DNA from: Devosia sp.
GTDB lineage: Bacteria; Pseudomonadota; Alphaproteobacteria; Rhizobiales; Devosiaceae
Direction: 5' to 3'
Assembly: GCF_017744655.1 (NCBI RefSeq)
Contig: NZ_JAGIAW010000001.1
Span: 1,054,001 to 1,118,000, forward strand
DNA: 64,000 bases
Below the pieces are notes generated by a model, which saw nothing but the letters and a program-made list of their open reading frames with translations, was not told where the DNA came from and made no database searches. Position 1 is the first letter of the stretch; every line of letters starts with the position of its first letter. This document shows positions 8,981-16,282 of the stretch, piece by piece. Both the position numbers and the translations under genes were made by a program.

Positions 8981-9139
8981 ATGCCAGCGCTGAGATTTTG
9001 CCGGTCTTGTGCCGGTCCTCGCCCGAGGGCGGCACGGCGGTGTCCGTGGTGTCATCGGGACTATGACGCTCCGAAGGCCTTGCCCGAGCATCTTTTCGAT
9101 GCGCCGGACGGGCGAACGCAGAGGGAGGCCGCGCGATGA
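8981..9139 (+). CDS. 52-residue zinc-ribbon-like microprotein
   Basis: ATG at 8981 to TGA at 9137-9139. Two cysteine pairs stand at C7-R-S-C10 and C21-P-W-C24, the spacing of a small zinc ribbon, followed by HRDYD and a hydrophilic tail ending REAAR. A purine-rich AGGTCGGGAG directly precedes the ATG as ribosome-binding site. The stop codon overlaps the start of the Rnk-like gene in an ATGA junction, so translation of the two is probably coupled. Function is unknown. Zinc ribbons of this type often bind nucleic acid or RNA polymerase, and an association with the Rnk/Gre-type partner is inference. Its short length makes it easy to miss in automatic annotation. Confidence 0.65.
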   Translation: MPALRFCRSCAGPRPRAARRCPWCHRDYDAPKALPEHLFDAPDGRTQREAAR

Positions 9140-9552
9140 CGACGCTTTCGCTGAAGGATTGGTCGCAATCTCCCGAGATCATGATCGGGGCGCGGGAGCA
9201 TCGGCGGCTGACCACTGCGGCGTTGATCGATGTGGAGCAGGATTCCGACCAGGTGGACTTTTTGCTCTATGAACTCGATCGGGCCGTGATCGTGGAGGAC
9301 ACGATGCTGCCGGCCGACATTGTGCGGCTGGGGAGCGTAGTGCGTTTTCGCGTTGCCTCGGGCGAGGAGCGGACGATCAGGCTGGTGCTGCCTGAGCATG
9401 TCACGGGGCGCGACGCCTATCGGCTGTCGGTGACGTCAAAGCATGGGGCGGCGCTGTTGGGGCTGCGGCCGGCGCAGATCATTGCCTGGGTCGATGCCGG
9501 CGGGGCGGCACATAGCGTCGAGGTGCTGAAGGTGGCGAATGCCGGGGCGTGA
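9136..9552 (+). CDS. Rnk-like nucleoside diphosphate kinase regulator / GreA-GreB C-terminal family
   Basis: A 138-residue protein with a short N-terminal helical part and a C-terminal FKBP-like Gre domain (VVRFRVASGEERTIRLVLPEHV... TSKHGAALLGLRPAQII.W). Rnk family members bind RNA polymerase like Gre factors but lack a long functional coiled coil and can antagonise Gre factors. The predicted coiled-coil region before LLYELDRAVIVEDTMLP is short, as in Rnk. The start at 9136 overlaps the preceding microprotein stop (ATGA). A GreA paralogue lies 4 kb downstream. Whether it regulates transcription here is inferred from family membership. Confidence 0.8.
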   Translation: MTTLSLKDWSQSPEIMIGAREHRRLTTAALIDVEQDSDQVDFLLYELDRAVIVEDTMLPADIVRLGSVVRFRVASGEERTIRLVLPEHVTGRDAYRLSVTSKHGAALLGLRPAQIIAWVDAGGAAHSVEVLKVANAGA

Positions 9553-9563
9553 GCGGCCATGAG

Positions 9564-9585
9564 CTGGGGGCGGTTGCGTCCCCAG
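9564..9585. terminator. Hairpin between convergent genes
   Basis: CTGGGGGCG and CGTCCCCAG form a nine-pair stem (one G-T wobble) around a four-base loop. It sits in the 38-base gap between the Rnk-like gene (plus) and the shikimate-kinase-like gene (minus). There is no clear T tract on either strand, so termination strength is uncertain. Confidence 0.5.
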
Positions 9586-9590
9586 TCTCG

Positions 9591-10175
9591 TCAAGCCGCA
9601 GCGGGTAGAGTCAGGGCGTCAACGAGCGCTACGGCGATCTCGGAGGGGAGGTTCTGGGAGATGACCAGAGCGTCGCCTTCGTTGATGAGAATCTGGAAAC
9701 GCTGGCGGAATTTCTGGTCTTCGGAGGTTCGTTGGAGACCGAAGCCGCGCTGGAGCTGGCGCTCTACCACGATCGGGGTGGCGATCTCGATGTCGCGACT
9801 GGGCAGGAGGACGATGCCGTAGCCGGTCGAGACCAGGCGGCGGGCTTCGATGTTGTCGGGTGTGCCGACGGGCGCGGCGAGAAAGCCGGAGGCGGTGACG
9901 AAAATTCGGGGGCCGGTGACTTCCGACAGTAGAACTCCGGCCAGAGCAAGATTTTCGTCGCGGTAGCGCTGGTAGCCATGCCGGGTGATGAACGGGCCGA
10001 TCAGATCGAGGCGTTTGCAGAATTCCAGATCGAGGTCGATCAGTGGCCAGTTGAGCACTCCGGCGAGTTCGCGGCCCAAGGTCGACTTGCCGACGCCGCC
10101 GGGGCCGAGGAGAAACAACGTCTCGCCGGCCCGCCATGGGCGGCGGATGTCTATTTGGGTCTCGCCGTGATCCAT
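9591..10175 (-). CDS. Shikimate-kinase-like P-loop kinase
   Basis: A 194-residue P-loop protein with Walker A GPGGVGKS at 24-31, an acidic pair D48-L-D50 where shikimate kinases bind substrate, and an arginine-rich lid-like region (ERQLQRGFGLQRTSEDQKFRQRF, 138-160). The substrate-binding GGG of true shikimate kinases is replaced by ASG near residue 96-98, so the substrate may differ. The ATG at 10173-10175 overlaps the last base of the grpB-family stop; the frame stays open upstream but has no family resemblance there. The authentic aroK, usually next to aroB, is not in this window. Fourth gene of the folD operon. Confidence 0.7.
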   Translation of the reverse strand: MDHGETQIDIRRPWRAGETLFLLGPGGVGKSTLGRELAGVLNWPLIDLDLEFCKRLDLIGPFITRHGYQRYRDENLALAGVLLSEVTGPRIFVTASGFLAAPVGTPDNIEARRLVSTGYGIVLLPSRDIEIATPIVVERQLQRGFGLQRTSEDQKFRQRFQILINEGDALVISQNLPSEIAVALVDALTLPAAA

Positions 10176-10735
10176 CAGTCGGGCGCCGCTTCTGACCAGT
10201 TTGTGCGCTTGGCCCATTCCATCGCCCCCTCGTGGATGATGTCGAAGACGGGGTCCTTGATGTCGTAATAGGCGTCCTGATCTTCGGGGAAGAAGGCGGC
10301 GAGGCGCTGCTTGATCTGTTCGTAGGCCTTTGCCGTCACCGGGTGGGAACGAAGGTAGTCGCGGCAGATCAGAGGGAATTTCTGGTTGAAGGCGCCGCGT
10401 TGGCGGATGTGGACGTGGGCGCGGCGTGGGGTAAAAACGACGAAGAGGTGTTTGGCGAGGTCGGCGGGCGCGAGGTCCATGCCGGGCGGGCAATGGTCAG
10501 ACGTGTGCTCGCTCTGGCGGTGGCCGGCGGCGAGGAAGCCGGCGGGATCGACTTTGGTGAGATCATCGACGGTGATCTGGATATCGATGATGTCCTTGGC
10601 GGCCAGGTCAGGCACGGCGGTGGAGCCGATGTGGTGGACATAGGCGCCGGGTGGACTGAGGGTCAGCAGTTCGGCCTTGAGATGCTGGAAATCGCGCGGC
10701 CAGGATTTTTGCGCTGGCGTGATGATGATCTGCAT
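10175..10735 (-). CDS. GrpB/UPF0157 family nucleotidyltransferase-fold protein
   Basis: A 186-residue protein of the GrpB (UPF0157) family. The signature H-x-GSTAVPDLAAKDIIDI near 36-52 resembles the nucleotidyltransferase GS...D.D motif, and the C-terminal part (YDIKDPVFDIIHEGAMEWAKRT) is typical of the family. Biochemical activity of stand-alone members is not established; related domains are fused to dephospho-CoA kinase in some bacteria. A strong AAGGAGG lies upstream of the ATG. The stop overlaps the following kinase-like gene by one base, and DUF1643 lies 60 bases upstream, so it belongs to the folD operon. Confidence 0.88.
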   Translation of the reverse strand: MQIIITPAQKSWPRDFQHLKAELLTLSPPGAYVHHIGSTAVPDLAAKDIIDIQITVDDLTKVDPAGFLAAGHRQSEHTSDHCPPGMDLAPADLAKHLFVVFTPRRAHVHIRQRGAFNQKFPLICRDYLRSHPVTAKAYEQIKQRLAAFFPEDQDAYYDIKDPVFDIIHEGAMEWAKRTNWSEAAPD

Positions 10736-10795
10736 GCGGCACTCCTCCTTACCTCAGAGATGGACGAGGAGGAGCGACAGGGCAAGGGCCCAGCC

Positions 10796-11368
10796 TCAGC
10801 CAGGGAACGGGATGAGGGCGGTATCCGCGCGGAGATAGAGCGGGTGCTTGGGAGAGCCGTCGGCATTGGTGCCGAAGCACCAGAGGTCGAGGTTGTCGGC
10901 GCGGAGGGTATCCACCAGTTCGCGACCGGCAGGGGCGAGAGCCTTGTTCAGCTTGCCGTGGCAGAGCACGATGCGCCCTGCCCCGTTGGCCGCCTTGCGG
11001 ATGGCGGGGAGGTTCGCAGACGAGACGGCGACCGTGCCAGGAAGAAGCAATGATTTGGGGTCGGTGGCGCGGTAATCGCCGACATTGCATTTGACCATGG
11101 CGGAAAAACCCTCGCGGCGGGCAAAGGTCCATTCTCTCGCGCAGGTTGGGTCGTCCACGGTGGCATCGGCGGTGGAGGGATTCATGCCGATGAAGAGGAT
11201 GTAGTTTTCCGGGAACGTGTCTCCCAGCCAACGGCGCATGAGCTGGCGATAGCGGCCATCTTCGCTCATGACCGCATCGCCATGGACGCCGGCGCCAAGG
11301 CGCAGACGCACCTTGCCGCCGGGATCGTGGGCGGCTTCGTCGCCCAGGTCGAGAGAGGTCTGGCTCAT
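10796..11368 (-). CDS. DUF1643 domain protein
   Basis: A 190-residue protein with the DUF1643 hallmark [18 protein letters not shown] followed by [12 protein letters not shown] and a C-terminal part ending [16 protein letters not shown]. The family is widespread and uncharacterised; no enzymatic residues can be assigned with confidence. The start was set at ATG 11366-11368 ([10 protein letters not shown]) because it overlaps the folD stop in an ATGA junction; the open frame extends further upstream but lies inside folD. Position within the folD-GrpB-kinase run suggests constitutive co-transcription rather than a shared pathway. Confidence 0.85.
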   Translation of the reverse strand: MSQTSLDLGDEAAHDPGGKVRLRLGAGVHGDAVMSEDGRYRQLMRRWLGDTFPENYILFIGMNPSTADATVDDPTCAREWTFARREGFSAMVKCNVGDYRATDPKSLLLPGTVAVSSANLPAIRKAANGAGRIVLCHGKLNKALAPAGRELVDTLRADNLDLWCFGTNADGSPKHPLYLRADTALIPFPG

Positions 11369-12267
11369 GCCGTGAGATCGCTCGGGGGCACGAGGCCGTT
11401 GATGAGCGAGGCGGTGGTGATGGTGTTCGCCAGGAGGCAGGCGATGGTCATGGGGCCGACGCCACCGGGAACCGGCGTGATGGCGCTGGCGACTTCCACC
11501 GCGGAGGCGAAATGGACGTCGCCGACGAGCTTGGTCTTGCCTTCGCCCTTTTCGGGAGCGGGAACGCGGTTGATGCCGACATCGATGACCACAGCGCCGG
11601 GTTTCAGCCAATCGCCCTTGACCATTTCGGGACGGCCGACAGCGGCGACGACGATATCGGCCTGACGGACGACGTCTGCGAGGTTTTGCGTCTTCGAGTG
11701 GGCGACGGTGACGGTGCAGTTGTCGCGCAGGAGAAGCTGCATCATCGGCTTACCGACGAGGTTGGAACGGCCGATGATGACGGCGTTCTTGCCTTCGAGT
11801 TTGCCGAGGTGATCGCGCAGCAGCATGAGCGAACCGAGCGGGGTGCAGGAGACCGGGCCCGGCAGGCCGATCTGGACCTTGCCGACATTGGCCGGCGTAA
11901 AGCTATCGACGTCCTTCATGGGGTCGATGGCTTCGATGACCTTGTTGGGATCGATGTGCTTAGGAACGGGCAACTGGACGAGGATGCCGTGGACGGCGGG
12001 GTCGGCATTGAGCTGATGCACCAGGGCAAGCAGGTCTGCCTCGGAGATATCCTCCGGCAGTTCGTGCTTGAACGAATTCATGCCGACTTCGGCGGTCTGC
12101 TTGGCCTTGTTGGATACATAGACCTGACTGGCCGGGTCGTGACCGACGATGACGACGGCGAGGCCGGGGGTAATGCCGTGCTCGGTTTTGAGGCGCTCGA
12201 CGTGGCCCGCGATACGACCGCGCAGATTCTCGGCAAAGAGTTTTCCGTCGATGATTTTTGCGGTCAT
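11365..12267 (-). CDS. folD: Bifunctional methylenetetrahydrofolate dehydrogenase / methenyl-THF cyclohydrolase
   Basis: Interconverts 5,10-methylene-THF and 10-formyl-THF in one-carbon metabolism, in the cytoplasm. The length of 300 residues is normal. Signatures are [14 protein letters not shown] with the catalytic lysine near 56, the NADP-binding [17 protein letters not shown], and the C-terminal [18 protein letters not shown]. The ATG is preceded by GAGG-rich sequence. It is the first gene of a minus-strand unit continuing into DUF1643, GrpB and the shikimate-kinase-like gene, and is divergent from the DUF1801 gene across 131 bases that must hold both promoters. Confidence 0.97.
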   Translation of the reverse strand: MTAKIIDGKLFAENLRGRIAGHVERLKTEHGITPGLAVVIVGHDPASQVYVSNKAKQTAEVGMNSFKHELPEDISEADLLALVHQLNADPAVHGILVQLPVPKHIDPNKVIEAIDPMKDVDSFTPANVGKVQIGLPGPVSCTPLGSLMLLRDHLGKLEGKNAVIIGRSNLVGKPMMQLLLRDNCTVTVAHSKTQNLADVVRQADIVVAAVGRPEMVKGDWLKPGAVVIDVGINRVPAPEKGEGKTKLVGDVHFASAVEVASAITPVPGGVGPMTIACLLANTITTASLINGLVPPSDLTA

Positions 12268-12398
12268 AGTGGCCTCCTTTTCTTGGGGGATAGAGGCGCG
12301 AGAACTGGCTCCCCGCGTTTCGGCTTCGACATAAGGGATGCGTCATGATCCGTCCATTGCTTTGCGGGTCATGGCAGCCATTTTGAAAGAGGTGTGCT

Positions 12399-12833
12399 GT
12401 GGCCGAACAGAAGACGCGAGCGGGTACTGGCGATGTGACGTCGTTCCTCGATGGGATCGAGGATGAGGCGAAGCGCGGGGATGCGCTGGCGCTGGTTTCG
12501 CTGATGTCCGAAGTGACCGGGGAGCCGGCGGTGCTCTGGGGCACGATGGTAGGGTTTGGGAGCTACCACTATCGGTATGAGACCGGGCACGAGGGGGATA
12601 GTTTTCTCGTGGGGTTTGCGCCGCGGAAGGCGGAGTTTTCAATCTATCTGATGGGGACGTATCTGCCGGAGGCGGCAGCGGAGCGGGAGGCTTTGCTGGC
12701 GCGGCTGGGGAAGCATCGCATTGGCAAGGCTTGTCTTTATGTGAAGCGGCTGAGCGATTTGGATTTGGGGGTTTTGCGGGAGCTGGCGGAGATGTCGGTG
12801 GGGGCGTTGCGGAGGGTTTATGGAGCCACCTGA
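12399..12833 (+). CDS. DUF1801 domain protein
   Basis: A 144-residue small alpha/beta protein of the DUF1801 (YdhG-like) family. Visible landmarks are the N-terminal V.SFLDGI..EAKR.DA..L, the central WG..VGFGSYHYRYETG and the IYLMG...LL..LGKHRIGKACLYVKRL.DLDL...EL core. No biochemical function is established for the family. Translation starts at GTG (12399) with GAAAGAGG upstream. It is monocistronic, divergent from folD, and followed by copies of repeat families B and A. Confidence 0.88.
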   Translation: MAEQKTRAGTGDVTSFLDGIEDEAKRGDALALVSLMSEVTGEPAVLWGTMVGFGSYHYRYETGHEGDSFLVGFAPRKAEFSIYLMGTYLPEAAAEREALLARLGKHRIGKACLYVKRLSDLDLGVLRELAEMSVGALRRVYGAT

Positions 12834-12861
12834 CCTCGGAGCGTCAGAGATTTCTCCTTGG

Positions 12862-12935
12862 TCGTCACCACCGACTTGTCCCCGTGGTCCATGCGGAGGC
12901 GAGATGGATTGCCGGGACAGGCCCGGCAATGACGA
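12862..12935. repeat. Repeat family B, degenerate copy
   Basis: A 74-base element bounded by TCGTCA and TGACGA. Inside are a partly decayed first hairpin (ACCACCGAC...GTGGT), a TCCAT...ATGGA pair and a second hairpin TTGCCGGG/CCCGGCAA with one altered loop base. Better-preserved copies are at 20959 and 60698. It lies in the 208-base gap between convergent DUF1801 and greA-like genes. Confidence 0.85.
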
Positions 12936-12979
12936 TGGAGAGGGGATTTGGGGGGCTGAGGAGAGCGTTGAAACGGAGG

Positions 12980-13009
12980 TTCCCGCTTTCGCGGGAATGA
13001 CACCGTGGG
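12980..13009. repeat. Repeat family A, single copy
   Basis: TTCCCGCTTTCGCGGGAATGAC followed by the conserved flank ACCGTGG. It lies 45 bases after the family B copy and 33 bases before the greA-like stop, still in the convergent gap. Confidence 0.9.
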
Positions 13010-13041
13010 TGTGGCTGGATCGAGAAGGACGAACGTTCCCA

Positions 13042-13524
13042 CTAAGCGATCCTGATGATTTCCAGTTCCTGCGGGCCCAGGGTGGCGACGTCGTCGACGC
13101 TTTTGCCGAGGAGGGCTTGGGCGATTGGGGAGGCGTGGGAGATCGAGCCGGCTTTGGGGTCGGCTTCGTCTTCGCCGACGATGCGGTAGGTCTGCGTGCG
13201 GCCATCGTCGCGAGTGAAGGTGACGGTGCTGCCGAAGGCGACGGTTTCGGAGCTTGATGGGGCGGGCGCGAGCTGGGCGGTGCGGAGGCGCTCGGCGAAG
13301 TAGCGGAAATCGCGGAGGGGGACGGCGGACTGGCGGCGGCGCTCGTTGATGTCTTCGATGGCCTGCGCAGCTTCGAAGGCGGTGCGGGCGGATTCCACCT
13401 CAGCCTCGAGCGCCTTCAGACCGGCTTCGGTGACGAGGTTGAGGCCGGGCGGAATGGGGCGATCGGGGAGGACGGATTCCGAGGCGGTTTCGGCACTGTC
13501 TTCCTTGGTGAAGGCTACGCTCAC
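13042..13524 (-). CDS. GreA/GreB-family transcription elongation factor paralogue
   Basis: A 160-residue Gre-type factor: an N-terminal coiled-coil part (LVTEAGLKALEAEVESARTAFEAAQAIEDINERRRQS) and a C-terminal FKBP-like domain (VAFGSTVTFTRDDGRTQTYRIVGEDEADPKAGSISHASPIAQALLGKSVDD). Gre factors enter the RNA polymerase secondary channel and stimulate transcript cleavage in backtracked complexes. The acidic residues expected at the coiled-coil tip (ED in AIEDINE) are present, so activity is plausible. The sequence is divergent enough to be a second paralogue beside a housekeeping greA elsewhere. GTG start. Confidence 0.87.
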   Translation of the reverse strand: MSVAFTKEDSAETASESVLPDRPIPPGLNLVTEAGLKALEAEVESARTAFEAAQAIEDINERRRQSAVPLRDFRYFAERLRTAQLAPAPSSSETVAFGSTVTFTRDDGRTQTYRIVGEDEADPKAGSISHASPIAQALLGKSVDDVATLGPQELEIIRIA

Positions 13525-13608
13525 GGCGTCGGTCTCCGATTTTGTAGACGCCTACCCCTATCAAAGCGCGGCGATTCAGGCTGGTGTTTTAGCGCATATC
13601 CCGGTGGG

Positions 13609-14046
13609 CTAGCGTATGCCGCATTTGCCCAGTTCGGTTGCCAGCTCGGCCATATCATAGCTTGCGGTGGCGGCAATGCTGCTGTCGGCGTTGTAGCCGG
13701 TGACCGTAAAAGTCTTGCCATTCACAAAGTTGGACAGGAAGGCGAGGTCGACGGAGAGTTCGCCGCTGGCCGGGGTGACGCTGAGCAGGATGTCGTCGAG
13801 GCCGGGGATGAGGATGATGTCTTCGCGATCTTCGCCATCGATCTGCCCGGCGAAAAGTAGGCCGGTTGGTTGGGTTGGCGTATCGATCTGCAGCTCCATG
13901 CTGTTGCCGAAATCGTAAAGCGCCAGGTCGCCAAATATTTCATTGGGCGCCGTGGGCGAAACAGCGGACGTGCACTCCTCTGCAAGCGCGGGGGAGGCGA
14001 GCGTGATGGCTGCGATGGCGGCTGTGAACAGTGTCCGAATGTGCAT
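13609..14046 (-). CDS. Small secreted protein, unknown function
   Basis: A 145-residue protein with a clear signal peptide (RTLFTAAIAAITLASPALA, cut near residue 22). The mature part has two cysteines near its ends (C25 in EECTS and one in LGKCGIR), suggesting one disulfide, and a beta-rich, acidic middle with a DREDIILIP motif. I do not recognise a family. The ATG was chosen over longer frames because GGGGAGGA lies just upstream and the signal peptide begins there. A minus-strand intrinsic terminator at 14124-14161 lies in its possible leader, 78 bases upstream of the start codon. Confidence 0.7.
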   Translation of the reverse strand: MHIRTLFTAAIAAITLASPALAEECTSAVSPTAPNEIFGDLALYDFGNSMELQIDTPTQPTGLLFAGQIDGEDREDIILIPGLDDILLSVTPASGELSVDLAFLSNFVNGKTFTVTGYNADSSIAATASYDMAELATELGKCGIR

Positions 14047-14123
14047 GTGCGACGTCCTCCCCAAGACCTCGACCTTCGCTGCCGCGGCATGAATGGCGGA
14101 TGAACTTCTCAGTGAGGACGGGA

Positions 14124-14161
14124 AAAGAAAAGACCGTCCGACATCTCTGCCGGACGGCCTT
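14124..14161 (-). terminator. Orphan intrinsic terminator on the minus strand
   Basis: Read on the minus strand, an 11-pair stem (AAGGCCGTCCG against CGGACGGTCTT, one G-U wobble) with a ten-base loop is followed by TTCTTTTCC. This is a strong rho-independent terminator. No gene on the minus strand ends upstream of it; the next sequence in that direction is the amn leader and amn antisense. It may end a small RNA from 14160-14440 or act as an attenuator in the leader of the secreted protein at 13609. Confidence 0.75.
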
Positions 14162-14344
14162 GGGGGATATAGTCCGCCGCGCTGTTGAGGGCTTGGGGGA
14201 CAAGCGGCCAACCACATCCTGCTCACCGGGTTGCATGGGTCGTTTGCCGTGCCGATGAACTAGGTGAAAAGATGGTGGGCAATTGCGGCAATAAAAGTAC
14301 AACTCACCGAAGTGTGAAGACCGGTTTGGCGTGCGCAGCCTCCG

Positions 14345-14373
14345 TTGAGAAGGTGTCATGCGGTCCCTATAGT
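14345..14373 (+). promoter_or_regulatory. Sigma-70-type promoter for amn
   Basis: TTGAGA (14345-14350) and TATAGT (14368-14373) are separated by exactly 17 bases, each matching consensus at five of six positions. A transcript would start near 14380 and have a leader of about 64 bases containing a GCCGGCC/GGCCGGC hairpin just before the amn ribosome-binding region. Confidence 0.7.
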
Positions 14374-14443
14374 GAACGGTAAAACCGGTGCGATTCCAAT
14401 GAGCGCCCGCCGGCCGAATGGGGCCGGCAGATGAGGATGGTAC

Positions 14444-15919
14444 ATGACGACGATTTGCCCGCCGCGCCTCGAAACCCAGAGCTTTACCGATCCGGAAGCC
14501 GCATGGGAGCAGATCGCGCTGATCTATCGGCGCAATTGCGAATTCATTCGCGGGCATCTGGCGGGGCTGACGCGGGGAGAAATTCCCGAGGGAAGGGTTC
14601 GGGCCTGCTATCCGCAGGTGGAAGTGCGCTCGACGAGCTATTCCAAGCATGAGAGCACCCTGCCCTATGGGTATTTGCATACGCCGGGGATCTATCGCAC
14701 GACGGTGACGGCGCCGGATCTGTTCAAGACCTATTTCGAGGAACAGTTCACCGTGTTGCTGCGCAACCATGGCGGCACGATCGATGTGGGCGAGAGCGAT
14801 ACGCCGATCCCGCTCCACTTTGCGCTGCCGGCGCATGAGCACGTGGATGGCGCGGCACTGAATGCGCTAGGGATTCCGCTGCGCGATGTGTTCGATGCGC
14901 CCGACCTCGCCAATACGGACGACGAGATTGCCAATGGCACCTATGTGCCGCCGCGGGGCGGGCCCTACCCGCTTTCGGCCTTTACGGCACCGCGGGTGGA
15001 TTATTCGCTGTTCCGACTGGCACATTATACCGGCACGGCGGCCGAGCATTTCCAGAACTTCGTGATCTTTACGAACTACCAGTTCTATATAGACGAATTC
15101 TGCCGGGTGGCGAAGGCCTGGATGGCCGAAGGCCACGGGCATTATCAGCGGTTTATCGAGCCGGGGAATGTGTCGACCGACAATGCTCTCACCGGGGGCG
15201 CGGTGACCGGGTCGCCGCCGCCGCGGGCGCCGCAGATGCCGGCCTATCACCTGGTGGGGGATCGCGGGCGCGGCATTACCATGGTCAATATCGGCGTTGG
15301 GCCGGCCAATGCGAAGACGATTACCGACCATATCGCGGTGCTCAGACCGCATGCCTGGATCATGCTGGGGCATTGCGCGGGCCTCAGGAATTCGCAGGAG
15401 CTGGGCGATTATGTCCTGGCGCATGCCTATGTGCGCGAGGACCATGTGCTCGATGCCGACCTGCCGTTGACGGTGCCGGTGCCGGCTCTGGCCGAAGTGC
15501 AGGTGGCGCTGGAGCAGGCGGTGGAGGAGATCACCCAGACCGAGGGGATCGAGACCAAGAAGATCATGCGCACGGGGACCGTGGCGACATTTGACAATCG
15601 CAACTGGGAATTGCGGGACCAGACGGAGATCGTGCGGCAGTTGAGCCAGTCGAGGGCGGTGGCGCTCGATATGGAGAGCGCGACGATTGCGGCGAACGGG
15701 TTCCGGTTCAGGGTGCCCTATGGGACGCTGCTGTGTGTTTCGGACAAGCCGCTGCATGGGGAATTGAAACTGCCTGGCATGGCTTCGGATTTTTATCGCA
15801 CACAGGTCAATCGGCATTTGCAGATCGGACTGAGGGCGATGGAAATCTTGAGAGACCAGCCGGCGGAGCGGTTGCACTCGCGAAAACTGCGGAGCTTTGC
15901 GGAGACGGCGTTTCAGTAA
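14444..15919 (+). CDS. amn: AMP nucleosidase
   Basis: Hydrolyses AMP to adenine and ribose 5-phosphate, adjusting adenylate pools. The 491 residues match the usual length. The N-terminal regulatory domain contains YPQVEVRSTSYSKHESTLPYGYLHTPGIYRTTV; the C-terminal phosphorylase-fold catalytic domain contains MVNIGVGPANAKTITDH, LRPHAWIMLGHCAGLR and the nucleoside-binding segment ALDMESATIAANGFRFRVPYGTLLCVSDKP. A good sigma-70 promoter lies at 14345-14373 and a strong hairpin in the leader. Downstream is csbD under its own stress-type promoter. Confidence 0.96.
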   Translation: MTTICPPRLETQSFTDPEAAWEQIALIYRRNCEFIRGHLAGLTRGEIPEGRVRACYPQVEVRSTSYSKHESTLPYGYLHTPGIYRTTVTAPDLFKTYFEEQFTVLLRNHGGTIDVGESDTPIPLHFALPAHEHVDGAALNALGIPLRDVFDAPDLANTDDEIANGTYVPPRGGPYPLSAFTAPRVDYSLFRLAHYTGTAAEHFQNFVIFTNYQFYIDEFCRVAKAWMAEGHGHYQRFIEPGNVSTDNALTGGAVTGSPPPRAPQMPAYHLVGDRGRGITMVNIGVGPANAKTITDHIAVLRPHAWIMLGHCAGLRNSQELGDYVLAHAYVREDHVLDADLPLTVPVPALAEVQVALEQAVEEITQTEGIETKKIMRTGTVATFDNRNWELRDQTEIVRQLSQSRAVALDMESATIAANGFRFRVPYGTLLCVSDKPLHGELKLPGMASDFYRTQVNRHLQIGLRAMEILRDQPAERLHSRKLRSFAETAFQ

Positions 15920-15944
15920 ACTTCAAGTGACGCATCGGCGCGCG

Positions 15945-15970
15945 GGAACGCGTGGCGGGGCGATGCCGTT
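15945..15970 (+). promoter_or_regulatory. EcfG-type general stress promoter for csbD
   Basis: GGAAC (15945-15949), 17 bases, then CGTT (15967-15970). This matches the alphaproteobacterial EcfG (SigT/RpoE2) consensus GGAAC-N16-17-CGTT. The ATG of csbD follows 34 bases later with AAAGGAG between, and csbD is a typical general stress gene, so the match fits its context. Confidence 0.75.
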
Positions 15971-16003
15971 CTTGCTGCTACAGGGCTTTCAAAGGAGCTG
16001 AAA

Positions 16004-16186
16004 ATGCACAAGGATGAAGTCAAAGGCGCGGGCAAACAGGTCAAGGGCGCCATCAAGGATGCCGCCGGCGGCTTGACCGGCAATGAACGTCTGCAGGCTG
16101 AAGGCAAGGCCGACAAGGTCGCCGGCAAGGTTCAGCAGAAGGCCGGCGAACTGAAGGACAAGGCGCGGGATGCGCTGAAGCATTAA
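16004..16186 (+). CDS. CsbD-family stress protein
   Basis: A 60-residue, highly charged, helix-forming protein with the CsbD-like pattern KDEVKGAGKQVKGAIKDAAGGLTGNERLQAEGKADKVAGKVQQKAGELKDKAR. CsbD proteins accumulate under general stress and their molecular role is not established. AAAGGAG precedes the ATG by seven bases. The EcfG-type promoter just upstream suggests control by the PhyR-NepR-EcfG pathway, whose genes are not in this window. A bidirectional hairpin terminator follows at 16248. Confidence 0.93.
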   Translation: MHKDEVKGAGKQVKGAIKDAAGGLTGNERLQAEGKADKVAGKVQQKAGELKDKARDALKH

Positions 16187-16247
16187 GATACGAGGCCAGC
16201 GGCCGCCACGATGCGGCCCCCTCGTTGGGGCGCGACGCCCCCAGAAG

Positions 16248-16273
16248 AAGGCCCGGTGTTTTCACCGGGCCTT
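16248..16273. terminator. Bidirectional intrinsic terminator between csbD and aquaporin
   Basis: AAGGCCCGGTG, a TTTT loop and CACCGGGCCTT form a perfect 11-pair stem, followed by T on the plus strand and A-rich ahead of it for the minus strand. It serves the convergent ends of csbD and the aquaporin gene. Confidence 0.85.
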
Positions 16274-16282
16274 TCCGTTTGC

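Noticed and set aside
12268..12398. Folate-type riboswitch upstream of folD
   Set aside because: The gap is 131 bases and shared with a divergent gene; I could not trace a conserved riboswitch core in it.
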